Part shown: positions 10,660-22,232 of the stretch, piece after piece
Numbering within the stretch: position 1 is the first letter of the stretch
Layout: every line of letters begins with the position of its first letter
NCBI RefSeq assembly: GCF_035046485.1
Contig: NC_085136.1
Coordinates: forward strand, 327,882,227 to 327,946,226
Direction: 5' to 3'
DNA from: Aedes albopictus
Taxonomy: Eukaryota; Arthropoda; Insecta; Diptera; Culicidae
Length of the DNA: 64,000 nt
Position numbers and translations under genes: made by a program
Notes under the pieces: generated by a model
What the model was told of the DNA's origin: nothing
The model's database searches: none
Seen by the model: only the letters and a program-made list of their open reading frames with translations

Positions 10660-11060
10660 TAGAAAATGCTTAATCAAGATTAGTCTAGAAAATTCTAGAA
10701 AAAAATCTGAAGGAAACGATGAATTTTCTAAAGGAATCCCTGAAAGAGTTTTTGAAGGAATTCTTAGAGAAATCTCCAAAGGCATTTTTGGCAGGATTTC
10801 TAAAAAAACCAGAATGATTTTCCGAAGGGTGTTTCCAAGAATCCATGTAGGATATTTTGAAGATAACCGTGGATGGTTTTTAATGAATTTTTCGATAAAT
10901 TTCAAGGGAAAGGATGCATCCATCTTTGCCAAAACTTCTTACATATTTTAAGAAATTTCTAATGAATAACTAGTGAAATTTCTGAATTATTCCCTGTAAG
11001 AGACTGAAGAAATCCTCTGAAGAATCCTCTGGATAAATTGTTAAAAGAATCTCTGAAATA
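10660..11060. repeat. Degenerate AT-rich short-period repeat
   Basis: GGAATTCTTAGAGAAATCTCC-like words with many indels. Same class as above. Confidence 0.65.
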
Positions 11061-11149
11061 TTTCTTTTATTTGGATCGGTTTCTGAAAGAACCGTGTTCC
11101 AGGCCTGTGCTGTATATTTTTAGAAGGCTCGGAGGGTCTACTCACATAT

Positions 11150-13179
11150 TGTAACGTTTTGCGTTTTTAAGTTAAAATCGAAAAGAAAAATAAATAAATA
11201 GACTAAAAGTTATTTAAATTTTTGTTTTGTATTTATGTTAAAGATATTGAAATATTTCATTTGTTTGTAAAATCGGTCCATGCCTGTTACTTATGATCAT
11301 GAATGTCATAGTATGTGTTAAAGCTTTCGTGTTATTAGCGCTTTTATAGCATGATGCGCATGGCGCTTACATACTTTTTGGCGGATTACAGTCGCACTGC
11401 ATTTTTGTCGCCATGCATGAAAATCGCCATGCCGAAATAGTTGGCGCGATTCGGAATAATAGTTAGCGATTTCAATAGTGGGACTTTTGAAAAGCGGCAC
11501 AGTTTCGAGGCGCAAACGACATTCTAATTCGGTCATTTCGCTACGAGTACGGCTGGAAAGCAGAAGTGCGCGAGTAAAGTCTAAATCGTTTTAAAGTTTC
11601 TTAAGTTGAGTTGATGTCAAGTTTGAGTTGAAGCTAATTGAGTTAATTACGTTGTGAGTTAATTTCGAATTGTCGAATAGGTAAAAGTAGTGAGTGAGTT
11701 TCTAGATTTTAAAGTGATGTTAAACGTGTTTGTGATTTCTTTCTCTTTAGTGGAACGAGGTCCGATATTTCGCGGTTTCTGCTGATTTTTATTGCATTAC
11801 GGAACTAACTACGAAAAAAGGTAATTAAATCTAATTAAATTAAACGTGCTTAAAGCTAATATTAGTTCCTGTTGGACGTGTAGCGCCCAGCGCTTTTTTC
11901 GTACGGCTGGTTTTTGTGAATTTCGTTCGGCAACCGTCATCGCCGAATCGAGGAACTTCTGGTGGAGTGTACCACCATTTCCGTTTGGATCAACGCGACC
12001 CGTGTGCCCAGCAAAGGCCCGCCTCCAGTAGGCAGTTAAACGGAGGCGTGAGTGAAGTCGCTCGTCCATAATCGTAGCGAGGTTCTCCCGTCGGTCGCCA
12101 AAAGCCGAAGGTAAGGTCCCGTCCCAAGCAACACACATGTTATAATAGAGCTACGACAGCGCATGTTTTGGTTGTATAGAAGTTTATTTTACGTAATTCT
12201 AACATAGTGTTGAAATAACTTAAAATAAACTTCTATACAACCAAAACTTGCGCTGTTGTAACTTTTATATAACATGTGTGTTGCTTGGGGTCCGTCAATC
12301 CCCGAGGACCGGAGTACGAGAGGCGATTCGCTGAAGCGTGTCGTCAATAGCACGCCGCGAATCCTATCCAAATTCCGAAAATAGGAAACGTACTATTCCC
12401 CGCTTGGTCATAGCTGGAATCTAAGTACGCGAAGCCGGGTCGCTGGGCTTTTAGTGCCTTCCTATTGACCGGAGGAGGATCCTCCCGGGTACAAGCGGCA
12501 TCCGCCGTGTCCCTCTCGAGCAGAACGAATCGGAAGCTTCCAACCAGCCGCCACTTCCTCCGCACCGGTAATTCGGCCATACCGCACACGGGTCCTTCGT
12601 CGTCGCTGCGCGCCAAATCGCAGCACGGTCACGCCGGCGAACACCATTGCTGACCGCCATCTCCGAACGTCGAAGTCGTCGCCATCTTCGAGCTACGTCC
12701 CCCGTCACCGAGCATCGTATCGTCGAAAAACCTGCGCAGGTACGTGAGAGCTTTTGTACATGGCCATGTTTTGCTCTTTTCCATCCCGTATGAATACTTT
12801 CCGTCTAATACGAATGAATTTCCTAGAATAAATAGTAGAAAGTTTAAAATTTAGTTTAGTTCCGTTACGTTTCACATCGCTTAGTTGAATAAACATACTC
12901 ACTACCTTCCGTTACGTTTTAGTTCCGTTACTTCGCTCGGATGAGTAAGAATCCCTTCGGTTTCCCCTAAGTATCTTTTAGCCTGTGAAAGAGTTGGAGT
13001 TAAATTTGCGTTCGAAGAAATTCTGCCGTTTACCAAGAACCGTTCAAAACCGTCCCTGAGTGAAATAGTCTCTTGCAAAGTCGGCAAATTTCAACACGAC
13101 CGGTGGTCTCTCTTTGAGAGTGGCGCTTAAGCCACCGTGCTTTAACCAAATCCTCAAGAATAGTTTACGAACGGTTACA
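11150..13179. mobile_element. 2,030-bp TG...CA insertion, probable solo LTR, with ATAT target duplication
   Basis: Starts TGTAACGTTT and ends CGGTTACA. ATAT lies directly outside on both sides (11146-11149 and 13180-13183). The uninterrupted target is known from the related repeat at 15.06 kb, where the same words run on as CACATATACCAATC. TG...CA ends with short inverted repeats and a 4-bp duplication are typical of LTR retrotransposons. An AATAAA lies at about 12,889. No gag-pol ORF, primer-binding site or second LTR is seen, so a long solo LTR is the simplest reading. Orientation is uncertain. Confidence 0.55.
12123..12289. mobile_element. 167-bp MITE nested in the LTR-like insertion
   Basis: Near-perfect inverted repeat of about 75 bp arms around an AT-rich loop. 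Left end CCCAAGCAACACACATGTTA, right end its reverse complement. The flanks GGTCCCGT and GTCCGTCA suggest an imperfect 8-bp duplication (hAT-like), which is uncertain. No coding capacity. Confidence 0.75.
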
Positions 13180-13330
13180 ATATATCAATCAACTCAGTTC
13201 GACGAATTGAGATGCTGTTTGTATATGTGCGATATTCATCAATATGTCACTTGAGTTTGGTTGAGATGGTTTCTCGAAGGCTCCAGGAAGTCACGATCAC
13301 CGCTAGGTGGATCAATTCAGGTTTTTTTTC

Positions 13331-15034
13331 CTGAACTTATTTGACTTGCATAGCTCGATCATTTAAAATGGGCATCGCTCTTCAATCGCAGAAATATCCC
13401 CTATACCTGAAAGTCAAAGTCAACAAGCCTCCCCGTCTAAATTGATCCTGGAAATCAAACCGACAATCGTTCGTGTGTGCCTGTGTGTTTGGATTGCACT
13501 TCAGGATTTGTTTTCCGGCACCACCAGGAAAGGACCATGACCAGAACCAGGCCCGAGTGCTCCCACGTCACAGCTGGTTCACTTCTGCTCAGATTTCTGG
13601 GCCGTATCCGTTTACGTTTGTTGTAGATAGCAGTGCAGTGGTTTGCAATTTCAGCAGCGCTGTCCAATAGACTATACACGCCGCCGCCGCTAAGGTACGT
13701 ACCGGGAAAATCGTGTTTACCCGAATCACACAAAGCAGTTGTAGTCGAGTGAAACTCAAACCAAAGCACACACAGAAAGAAGAATCACAGAACGATGGCG
13801 GTGAAGGCAGCGGTGGCTGAGAGCAAATGCAACTGGTGAACCGATCTTCCCCCATGCTAGAACACACATACAAACGTGCACACACCTCCAACTGCGAGGG
13901 TGGAATTTTAAAGCAGGTTTACCTTCAACAATGTAACAACGGGTTCTGTACCCAGCAGCGCCTCGGAAAGGTAGAAGACGATCCTAGCTGACGTTTTTTT
14001 TCACTCCCTGCCTCGTTCTCCACCCCCCAACCATAGCATCGAGGGTTTCTGCTCTCGCTACCAATTAGTGCGGAAGCTTTTCCTTTCCCTTGGTTGCTTG
14101 TTTTAATTCAAACAACACACCGGCTCTCGACTCTCAAGCAAGAAACTTTGAAGCTGCGCTAGATAAACAGATGTAGTTATTAAAAATCTAATACTTTTTT
14201 ATTGCCACCTTTCGCCGGCACGGCACTCGGTCGGAATGAGGGGGATATTGAATACAAAAAGCAGAACCGAACCAACTGTGTGTATGGAAAGAAAAACAAG
14301 AGCATAAGCCACTCGCTCCGGCAACTTTACACACATGAAGGAAGCAATGAGATGAAATATTAATGTGCTTTTGCCACTCGTGCACACATCCTCGACTGAC
14401 TCCCCAGCTCTTCTGATGCTTCGCGGGATCCGACTCTTGCAACGAAAACAGTAGTTGAGGGAGCAACCCCAAGCCCCCGATTCCTGCCATCATGTATTTT
14501 TCACGAAATGTGAATAATTTATCGAAAAACATGCAACCCCAGTGTATAGTTGGTCGATGTGTGTGTAGAGGCTCCTCTGTGTGTGTATTTGTGAAGTTAC
14601 TTCGCACCCTAGTACAGCAACAAGCTCTCGCTTCACGAGAAGCACTGACTGGCTCCATTCCATCCACCTGACAACAACCAACCAACGGCACCAAGCGAAT
14701 GTCAAGTGTTTCACAATGGCAGATTTTTATGTGTTATTAACATGCTGTCAAACACATGTTACTGGGCGGCTGGCTGGGTGCAAACATATTTGGCAGTTTT
14801 CGTTTTCATGCGAATATAAGTAAGTTCGATTTTTTGGAGCAAAGGCTTTTCGGTCCCTTTAAGCATCCGGATTATAATCTGTGCAAAATCTGGGATTTCA
14901 ACGGCAATGAATTCATTTGAAGATCTTTCAATTTGTAAACCTGTTTATAAATCTTTGGAGCAGTGGTTGACTGCGTACACCGTACACCGAAGTGTACTGA
15001 AAGGGTATATGTTCACTCAAAAAACAAACTTTCG
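13331..15034. other. Low-repeat stretch without a recognised gene
   Basis: About 1.7 kb with mixed composition and short CA-rich tracts. The ORFs in it (for example 14188-14694 minus and 13589-13891 minus) have no recognisable domains and overlap each other in several frames. It may be intronic or intergenic unique DNA. Confidence 0.35.
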
Positions 15035-16312
15035 TTAGAAGGCTCGGAGGGTCAAGTCACATATACCAATCAACTCAGTTCGACTAATTGAGATGATGTC
15101 TGTATGTGTGTATGTATGTGTATGTATGTATGTCTGTGCGCAAAAAAAAGTTCACTCATTTTTAAGGCACTTTTCATTGGCCGGATTATAGCTCGAATCG
15201 AACCGGAATTTTACCGCATTGTTTGCTACTGAAAATGGTTAGGATCGATCGAAGCGTTTCGGAGTTATGGTCATTTCAGCACCGGTGGAACTGGCCGTAT
15301 ATAAAACGTAACCATGCCCCATTATGCGACACATCAAACTGCGGCGCTTTTTGTAACCTTTTGCATGGTTGACGAGTTTTGTGCGGAAATCAGCATAAGA
15401 GATCAGAAATTCCATGATGTCAGCCCAAAATTCAAGATGGTGGTTCCAAATTCAAGATGGTGGCTGTTTAATGTAGTTTTAACTGTTTAATGGAGTTTAA
15501 GGCCCTACAGCTGTGCAATATGGGTAAATTTGGTATGGGGACGATGTCCGGAGTATAAAAATGGCAACCAAAATAATTAAGATGGCTTCCCAAAATCCAA
15601 GATGGCGTTTATAAACTCAAAATGGCGTCTATTTTACAGTTTTATGCCCTAAAACCATGCCTTTCGGGTAAATTTGGTATTTGGTTATAAGTAAAGATGT
15701 TCGGAGTCAAAAGATGGCGACTAGGATATCCAAGATGGCGGTTCCAATATCAAGATGGTGGCTGTTCAATGGCGTTTTAGACTCTCAATATAGCATATAT
15801 GGGTATATTTGGCATAGAGAAGATGTCTGAGCTCCAAAAATGACGACCAGAAAAAGAAGGCGGTCTAAAATAAAAGATGGCGGCTCCACATTCAAATTTT
15901 CGGCTATTTAATGGAGTTTTTTGCTTTAAACCATGGGTATATCCAAGATGGCGGCATAAAATCCAAGATGGCCACTGGTAAACGGAGGTTTAAGCTCTAA
16001 AATCATGAAATATGGGTATATTCGATATGTAGAAGATGCCGATCCTGAGTCTAAAAATAACCATCAGAATATCCAAAATGGTGAGCTTAAACCCAAAATG
16101 GCAGTTCAAAATTCAAAATCGCGGCTTTTTCTTAAAATTTCGAAGCTCAAATATCAAAAACCAGATAAACGATATAGTATTCAGTGCCATGAAATGGATT
16201 TTTGTTAAACGTATGAGAGTGCGACATCCATCAACATGACACTTGAATTTTGATGAAATGGGTTTTCGAAGGCACGAGAAAGGCGCCATCACCACTAGCT
16301 GGATTAATTAGG
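15035..16312. repeat. Dispersed repeat, long copy, with degenerate AAGATGGCGGC core
   Basis: Starts TTAGAAGGCTCGGAGGGTC. It contains a TATG/TG-rich microsatellite at 15105-15135 and ends near 16312 with CACTAGCTGGATTAATTAGG. Between about 15,420 and 16,130 the word CAAGATGGCGGC recurs every 20-60 bp in altered form. No intact ORF. The short, split copy is at 11128-13330. Confidence 0.6.
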
Positions 16313-16377
16313 GTTTCATAGTTTATGGGTGATATGCACGAGCACATGATCGGTTGGTGATCGATCAATGAAAAAAT

Positions 16378-17137
16378 GTGCAGTAGATAAATTCAGACTT
16401 CTAACATGTTAAAAATTCAAAGCTCCCATATGTTCATTGCAAAACTAGAGTCCTGTCAAATTTTTAGCCATTTCAGTGGTGAGTTAATGATGGCCCAAAA
16501 GCAAAATAGGTTTATATGGGAATTACTATGGAGAATTTTCAAAAAAGGTTCTCTGCACTATAGAGCATTTGCACATGGATGAAGTCATAGGGTCAAAGTT
16601 AAAATGTCTTCTTCAGATCTCAATGAACAATGTTGCCGAAGATCAGAGCTTATTTCAACAATTGGGAAAAAGATATTGAACAAATTCTCACACGCATGCG
16701 CATCTTCATACACGATCTCCTGCAAGGTGTGCAAGAAGGTGACACGCATACTATGAAGGCGTGTCAAGTGTGTCAATCGAGGTGTAGTCTTCTGTTCAAG
16801 CATGCATGGACGAATATTGATAATTAACTTCCGTCTCGTGAGTCGTAACGAGCTGCGGTCTTCAGCAACTTTCGTCATTGAGATCTAAAGAAGTCAATTT
16901 GACTTTGACCCTATAACTTCATCCATTTGTAAATGGTCTATAGCGCAAAGAACCTTTTTTAAAATTTCTCCATAGTTATTCCCATATAAACCTATTTTGC
17001 TATTGGGCCACCATTAAATCATCATCGCAATGGCTGAAAATTCGACAGGGCTCTATTATTGTACCAAGGATTGTAATGAACATATGGGAGCTGTGAATGT
17101 TTAACATGTTTGAAATCTGAACTGCCCTAATGTGAAG
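16378..17137. mobile_element. Inverted-repeat element, about 760 bp
   Basis: Two inverted arms of about 245 bp (about 16,390-16,640 and 16,875-17,125) share words such as AACATGTT, CATATGGGAGCT, AATAGGTTTATATGGGAAT and CATAGGGTCAAAGT. The unrelated centre of about 240 bp has no convincing gene. The ends resemble CAGTTCAGATTTC; the left end carries a 7-bp insertion. Arms have diverged, so this is an old copy. Ends are approximate. Confidence 0.6.
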
Positions 17138-17194
17138 GTTGAGGACCAAGGGTCGGTTCTTCAACTTTGACATAATTTCCGGAATCACGAATGA

Positions 17195-19080
17195 TCATAA
17201 GAAGACATTCTACGCGCAGCTCGAATGCGAGTACGATAGCTGCCATAGGATACTTGATCGCTCAAGTTGGTCAGAAGGTGAAATTTAACCCGACAATAGG
17301 AAAGTTCAGCACCTATCAACTGACGAGCGAGAACGGCCTACAACTGATTTATTTCGTTACTTTGGCCATACTTAGCACTTACCTCCTGCACAGTCTCCAT
17401 TACACTAGTTTACAGCATTTTTGAACTCAGTAAGCTGATGATCATTTTTGGTGTAGAATCATGCCCTGATTTCGAAAACGTGAAGGAAAAAAATTACAGT
17501 AGAGCAGAATTTTTTTCGACTTTCCATACAAGGGTGACGATTTGAAATCCATTTTTGTTCTATTTTTAAGCAAAGTCGCTCACTTCAAACATCTCATTCT
17601 CCGTAATCAATGCTCCGATTGAGCTGAAATTTTTACTGTAACTCGCCTACACATGATATGTCAAATAAACGTCGAGCAACAATTTTTAAATTGGGTTTTT
17701 CTTATAGAAAAAAATACTTTTCTTCAAAAAAATTTGGGAATTTTGCTAAAATTTAAGGAGATTGTCCCTAAAATTCGCCAATATCTTGAAATTCATCAAT
17801 CTGACGCAAAACTTGTATTCAGATGATCGAATGGTATTGTATTCAGCTGTAAATTTATGGAAAAAGATTTACAATTGGTTGAACAAAACGCAATATATTT
17901 GAATTTTAGTAAATTACATATTTTGAAAAGTTGTAAAACTCGATATTGAGCTAAAACTCAAAAACTGGTCTACTTAAAATTTTTTGAAGGTCGATTTCGA
18001 AATCAGCGCTAAATTGTGCTTCAAAAATTTTGGTCGTTGACAGAAGTTCACGACTTTCGTTTTATTTTGTAAACTAGTGTTATCGTTACCTGGAGATCAC
18101 CTTAGTAGACGGAATCCCAAATCGACCAAGTTCTAATTGAAAGATTGCTTTTCAAGAAGCGCATAAGACTGATCAAAGCGATAATGGACGGTGTAAAAAA
18201 ACTGCTCATTCGGGTGATGACTCTCAACATCGTCCTTGAAGGTGTTATGCTAAGAGCCAAGTTTAACAGCCAGGGCACGATTTTCATGAAATCCGCTAAT
18301 TTGCCTGGATGACATAAATATTATTGCAAGAACATTTAGAACGGTGACATAACAGTATACCTATCTGAAACGGAAAGCAAAGCAAAGGTCGGATTGGAGG
18401 TGAACGTGTCAAAAAAGAAGTTCATGCTAGCCTGAGGAACCACAAATGATAGCGCAAGCCTAGGCAGCAGACTTACGATAGGCGAAGACACCTTCGAAGT
18501 GACGGAGAGCTTCGTCTAGGTTCCTCGAATCCTCAACGACGGTAGACAACAACGTTAGTCGTAAAATACGAAGGCGCATCATTTGCGGAAGTCGGGCCTA
18601 CTAAGGGCTGCACAAGAACCTGCGGTGGAAGAATATTCAACCTCGCACCAAAGGTACCATGCATAGAACGCTGATAAGACCGGTGGTTCTCTACGGGCAG
18701 GATACCTGGGCTATGCTCGAGGAGGATATGCAACCACTCGAAGTGTTCTAGCGTCGGACGCTGAGGAACGTCTTTGGCGGCGTGCCGGAGAACGGCGCGT
18801 GGTGCAAAAAATGAATCACGAATTCGCTGCACTTGTACGGCGAAACTAGCATCCGGAAGGTCGCAAAAGCTGGAAGGATACGATGAACAGGGCATGCTCT
18901 GAGAATGCCGGGGAACAACCCTTCAAAGCTGGTGTTCGCAAGAGATCCGGATGCGGCAGCGTGCAAGATAGGTGGACCAGGTACAGAACGATCTGGCAAA
19001 TGTAGGAATCAACCGAGGATGGAAAATTTCAGCTAAGAACCGCGTGATGCGGCGACGAACTGTTGAATCAGTTTAACTGT
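17195..19080 (+). pseudogene. Decayed RTE-clade (JAM1-like) non-LTR retrotransposon: endonuclease and reverse-transcriptase remnants
   Basis: Two blocks of one element. Block 1 (17,195-17,424) matches the RTE endonuclease: a KKTFYAQLECEYDSC frame shifts into NPTIGKFSTYQLTSENGLQL. Block 2 (18,097-19,080) holds the end of the reverse transcriptase and the C-terminal domain: LEGVMLRAKFNSQGTIF, SRLTIGEDTFEV, LIRPVVLYG, RRTLRNVFGG and AGHVLRMPGNNP are recognisable across frames. Stops and frameshifts are frequent. The catalytic FADD box is broken by an indel (GATGACATAAATATT, the DDINI part, is out of frame). The 670 bp between the blocks do not match, so the central reverse transcriptase is deleted or replaced. 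Once an autonomous element; now inert. Confidence 0.8.
17430..18096. other. AT-rich sequence between the RTE blocks
   Basis: Non-coding. It contains phrases of a type common in dispersed mosquito repeats (for example GCTGAAATTTTTACTG), but its family was not identified. It occupies the place where the RTE palm domain should be. Confidence 0.35.
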
Positions 19081-19089
19081 AATAAATAC

Positions 19090-19330
19090 GTAATGCTAAG
19101 TCAATGAAAAATGAACCCGCTGAAAATCCACTGAAACTTCCTGAAATGTCTTTGTCAAACCCCATGAAATCCCTTCGGGGATGAAACGCACATGAGACCA
19201 TACGAAATACTTGTAACCGCCTCCAAAAACCCACTGAAAATGCTTGGAAACACCTTGAAATTTTTGGCTATGAAGCATTTTTACGCCTGTAAAATGAGTC
19301 AGCAATGAAACGAGCTTTGCTCCAGAACCC
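19090..19330. repeat. Degenerate CCTGAAA/CCCCATGAAA repeat, short tract
   Basis: The words ACTGAAAC, CCTGAAATG and CCCCATGAAATCC recur at about 11-15 bp. Same class as the longer tracts at 47.66-48.33 and 49.30-50.13 kb. Confidence 0.6.
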
Positions 19331-19499
19331 GGAGGTGCGAACCATCCATTAGTTTTTTAAGGTCTGTTCATTGGCGTAGTTAGGATTTTTTTTTTTTGGA
19401 GGGTGGGCCAAGGGGGCCTGACTTGAGGTGACTTTTAAACTGCATGAGCGCCCGAAATGGGAATATACAAATCGGAATTGCAGTTTTGAAGAATCCAAA

Positions 19500-20690
19500 T
19501 GATTGTTTTAGATTTGATCCCAGTTTCTTTAGATGTTCCTCCAGTGATTGTTCCAGTGTTTTTTTTTTCAGAAATTTATCCTTACATCCTTAAAGGTATT
19601 CCTCCAGGTATTCGGAGATTTCTTCAGCTATTTGTCCATATATTATTTCTAGGATTCCACTTCAGATTGCTCCAACAATTCCATCTGGAATTATTCGAAG
19701 CATTTCTGCAGGAATGTCTTCCAGAAATTGATTCAGAAAATTTTACTAGAGACTATTCAGAAAATTATCCAGGAATTGTTTAGAAATTGCTTTAAGGATT
19801 CCTCTTGGGATTGCTTGCGAGATTCTTCCTGGAGTTATCTTCATGAACTTCTCCTGGATTTTCTTCAGCAATTGCTAGGGGAATTCCTCCTAGAATTCCT
19901 CTACGTACTCTTTAAAGGATTCCTTCAGGATTTCCTTAGCAATTTCAGTGATTTCTCCAGTACTTTCTCCTAGGAATTTTTCAGAAACTCCTCCTGGTAT
20001 TTTCTCAGAAATTGCTCCTTGGATTTCGTCGGGAGCTCTTCCAGGGATTTCTCCAAGGATTCCTCCTGAAAGTGCTCTCTAGGAATTCATCATGGTATTT
20101 ATGCAGGGACTCCTCCTGTAATACCTCTACAGATTTGTCAACGAATATCTCTAGAGATTCTCCCAGGAATTCCTACAGGCATGCCTGCATGAATTCCTCC
20201 AGGGGTTCTTGAGGAATTCCTCTATGGAATCCTCTGAGAATTTATTTAGGTATTCCTCAAGGCATTCATCAAGGATATCATTTAGGAACTCCTCCAGGAA
20301 TACCTTCAAGTATTCCACCAGGAATCATCCCAAGAATTCCTTAAGAAATTGCCGCAAGAATGCCTTCCGGAGTCTATCCAAGAATTACTCCCAGAATTCC
20401 TCCGAGGATTCTCATGAATTCCTCCTGGAGATTCCGCTATTAATTGCTTCAAGGATTTCTTCAGGAATTCTACAGGAAATCCTCCACATATTCCTTGAGA
20501 AATTCCCCAAGAAATTCCTCCCGGAATTCATCCATAAGTTATTCCAGGTATTCCTCCAGACAATTTTCCAGGAGTTTCTCCAGGAGTTCTTCCTGAAGTC
20601 CCTCCTGGAGTTCCTCCAGAATTTCATCCATAAATTTCTCCAGGGACTCCTCCGGGATTTGCATCAATATTTATTTTAGGATTTTTTTCA
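19500..20690. repeat. Degenerate AGGAATTCCTCC repeat, best-preserved tract
   Basis: Here the 12-bp unit AGGAATTCCTCC is clearest, in head-to-tail runs with substitutions and indels (for example 20,180-20,330 and 20,460-20,640). The unit is itself a near-palindrome around GGAATTCC. ORFs reading RNSSRNSS are artefacts. The same sequence resumes at 20,815-20,940, after an unrelated insertion of about 120 bp. Confidence 0.8.
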
Positions 20691-20814
20691 GGGTTGGGTG
20701 TTCACCTCCTCCCCTCCCCCTTACCGACGCTTCATACACTAGGCGCCCATCCGCCTTTTGCCAAAATTGGGAAAAACCCCTCCCTTGGCGCCACTTCTGT
20801 GCACGAGCCTGTTC

Positions 20815-20940
20815 CAAGGATAGTTCCACGCAATTTCTCGAAGATCTTGTCCTGGGATTCCACCAGGAATTTGTCTAGAAGTTTCTCCAGGATTTCCTCC
20901 AGTGAATTCTCCAAGAATTCCTCCAAGGATTTTTTTTATT
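20815..20940. repeat. Degenerate AGGAATTCCTCC repeat, continuation
   Basis: Same class as 19,500-20,690, with GGAATTTGTCTAGAAGTTTC-type words, ending in a T-run. Confidence 0.65.
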
Positions 20941-21207
20941 CTTAACCACTTAACCTAATTTACAGCTTTTTGGGCACTACGTGAGTGATTCCAATTGGCA
21001 GATGCACTTCCACTTTTGCACAGCACCTAAATGTATTCTATTATTCTACTATGTCAAACTGATTACTTTTAGCACTGCTTTCACTTTCTACCCTATCATG
21101 GTAAAATGATGAGGACGAGGATGTTGATGCGTGGCTGTTGCTTGTTCCTTTTTCCAGTCCGATGTATTATGAATCCATTATGAATTGCTGTTCGCCGATG
21201 TTCAAAT

Positions 21208-21372
21208 GGGGCTGTCCATTAATTACGTAAGGGAATTTTTGCGATTTTCTGACACCCCCTCCCCCCCTTGTAAGATTTTTTGTATGAGAACCCAAAAATT
21301 TTTGTATGGCGCGTAAGATTTCTCAAACCCCCCTTCCCCCCAAAAACCCTTACGTAATTAATGGACAGCCCC
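21208..21372. mobile_element. 165-bp MITE (GGGGCTGTCCATTAATTACG ends)
   Basis: Perfect terminal inverted repeat of 25 bp or more, beginning GGGGCTGTCCATTAATTACG and ending in its complement. AAT lies outside both ends (21205-21207, 21373-21375). The interior has C-rich and G/A-rich arms that also pair. Its length equals that of the MITE at 48664, whose ends are similar in style. Confidence 0.8.
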
Positions 21373-21411
21373 AATATGGGGGCCCGTTTGAGCCATGGGC
21401 TCAGAAGAGGG

Positions 21412-21492
21412 TCAGTGTCAGCTTTTTTTTTTATTTATTTTTTATTTACGTGTATTTTAACTTAAGCTAATTCTACACTCTCAGTGTCAGCT
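21412..21492 (-). mobile_element. 57-bp poly(A)-tailed retroposed fragment with 12-bp target duplication
   Basis: TCAGTGTCAGCT occurs at 21412-21423 and again at 21481-21492. The 57 bp between them begin with a T-run on the plus strand, that is, an A-rich tail on the minus strand preceded by CACGTAAATAAA. This is the signature of a very short LINE-mobilised insertion. Confidence 0.7.
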
Positions 21493-21575
21493 GCTCTCAG
21501 GGGGAAAGAGCAACTGACAAAAGTACCGGGGCTAGGATCGAACCCATGACCATCTGCTTATGAAGCAAACGTGTG
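21493..21575 (-). mobile_element. tRNA-related SINE fragment
   Basis: On the minus strand GTTTGCTTCATAAGCAG is followed by GGTTCGATCC, a Pol III B-box, and then by a GTTGCTCTTTCC-type body. No complete A-box or acceptor stem is seen, so it is a fragment and not a tRNA gene. The 57-bp fragment is inserted at its 3' side. Confidence 0.5.
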
Positions 21576-22080
21576 ATTTCTTAAAGAATTCTCCTAGGTA
21601 TTCCTCCAGAATTTTCTACAGAAATTTGTCTTGCAATTTCTGCTGGATTTTTTCAGATTTTTTCAGAAATTTCTTCAGGAATTCCTCTTATAATTGCTCT
21701 AAGGATTTCTCCAGGAATTCATCCAGGTATTCCTTCAGGGATTCCTTTAGGGATTCTAACAGGGTTTACTCCAGGCATACCTGCAGAAATTCCCCTAGGG
21801 ACATCTCCAGGAATTCCTCTTGGTGTTGTTCCGGGGGTTCTATCTGGGCTTGCTCCCAAAAATTTCTGTAGGGATTCCTCCAGATATTCCTCTCGTGATC
21901 TGTTCAAAAATTTATTTAGAAGTTAGGTTGCAAATTTGTGAAATTCATCCAACATCTTTTCCAGGGATTCAACCAAGATTTTTCCAGAATCATTTGAAGA
22001 TTTTTTGAATAACTTTATGAATTTCTATAGGAATTCCTCCATCGATTTGTATTGAAATTCATTAAGATCGTTTTGGAGGC
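21576..22080. repeat. Degenerate AGGAATTCCTCC repeat
   Basis: Clear units at 21,595-21,900 (CCAGGAATTCATCC, CCAGGAATTCCTC), fading towards 22,080. No gene seen. Confidence 0.7.
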
Positions 22081-22232
22081 ATACGGGAGCCAGGAAAATA
22101 TCCAGGAATTACATACCTGGAGAAGTCCAAAACGACAAGAAAACTGACGAAATTGAAGCTAATCTGGAACAGCTCTACAAATCCAAACCAGTAGCTGTGT
22201 TCCCTATGTCGCGTCAGGACAAGTCGAAAGTG

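Larger units (their letters stand above)
11128..13330. repeat. Dispersed repeat, short copy, split by the 2-kb TG...CA insertion
   Basis: The left part, 11128-11149, begins AGAAGGCTCGGAGGGTC. The right part, 13184 to about 13330, contains AACTCAGTTCGAC and ends near CGCTAGGTGGATCAATTCAGG. Both parts match the long copy at 15035-16312, but about 1.1 kb of that copy's centre is missing here. Reading across without the insertion restores the order seen in the long copy. Confidence 0.65.

Noticed and set aside
14188..14694. 168-codon minus-strand ORF
   Set aside because: Cys/His-rich without a regular metal-binding spacing, no homologue recognised, overlapped by frames in other registers.
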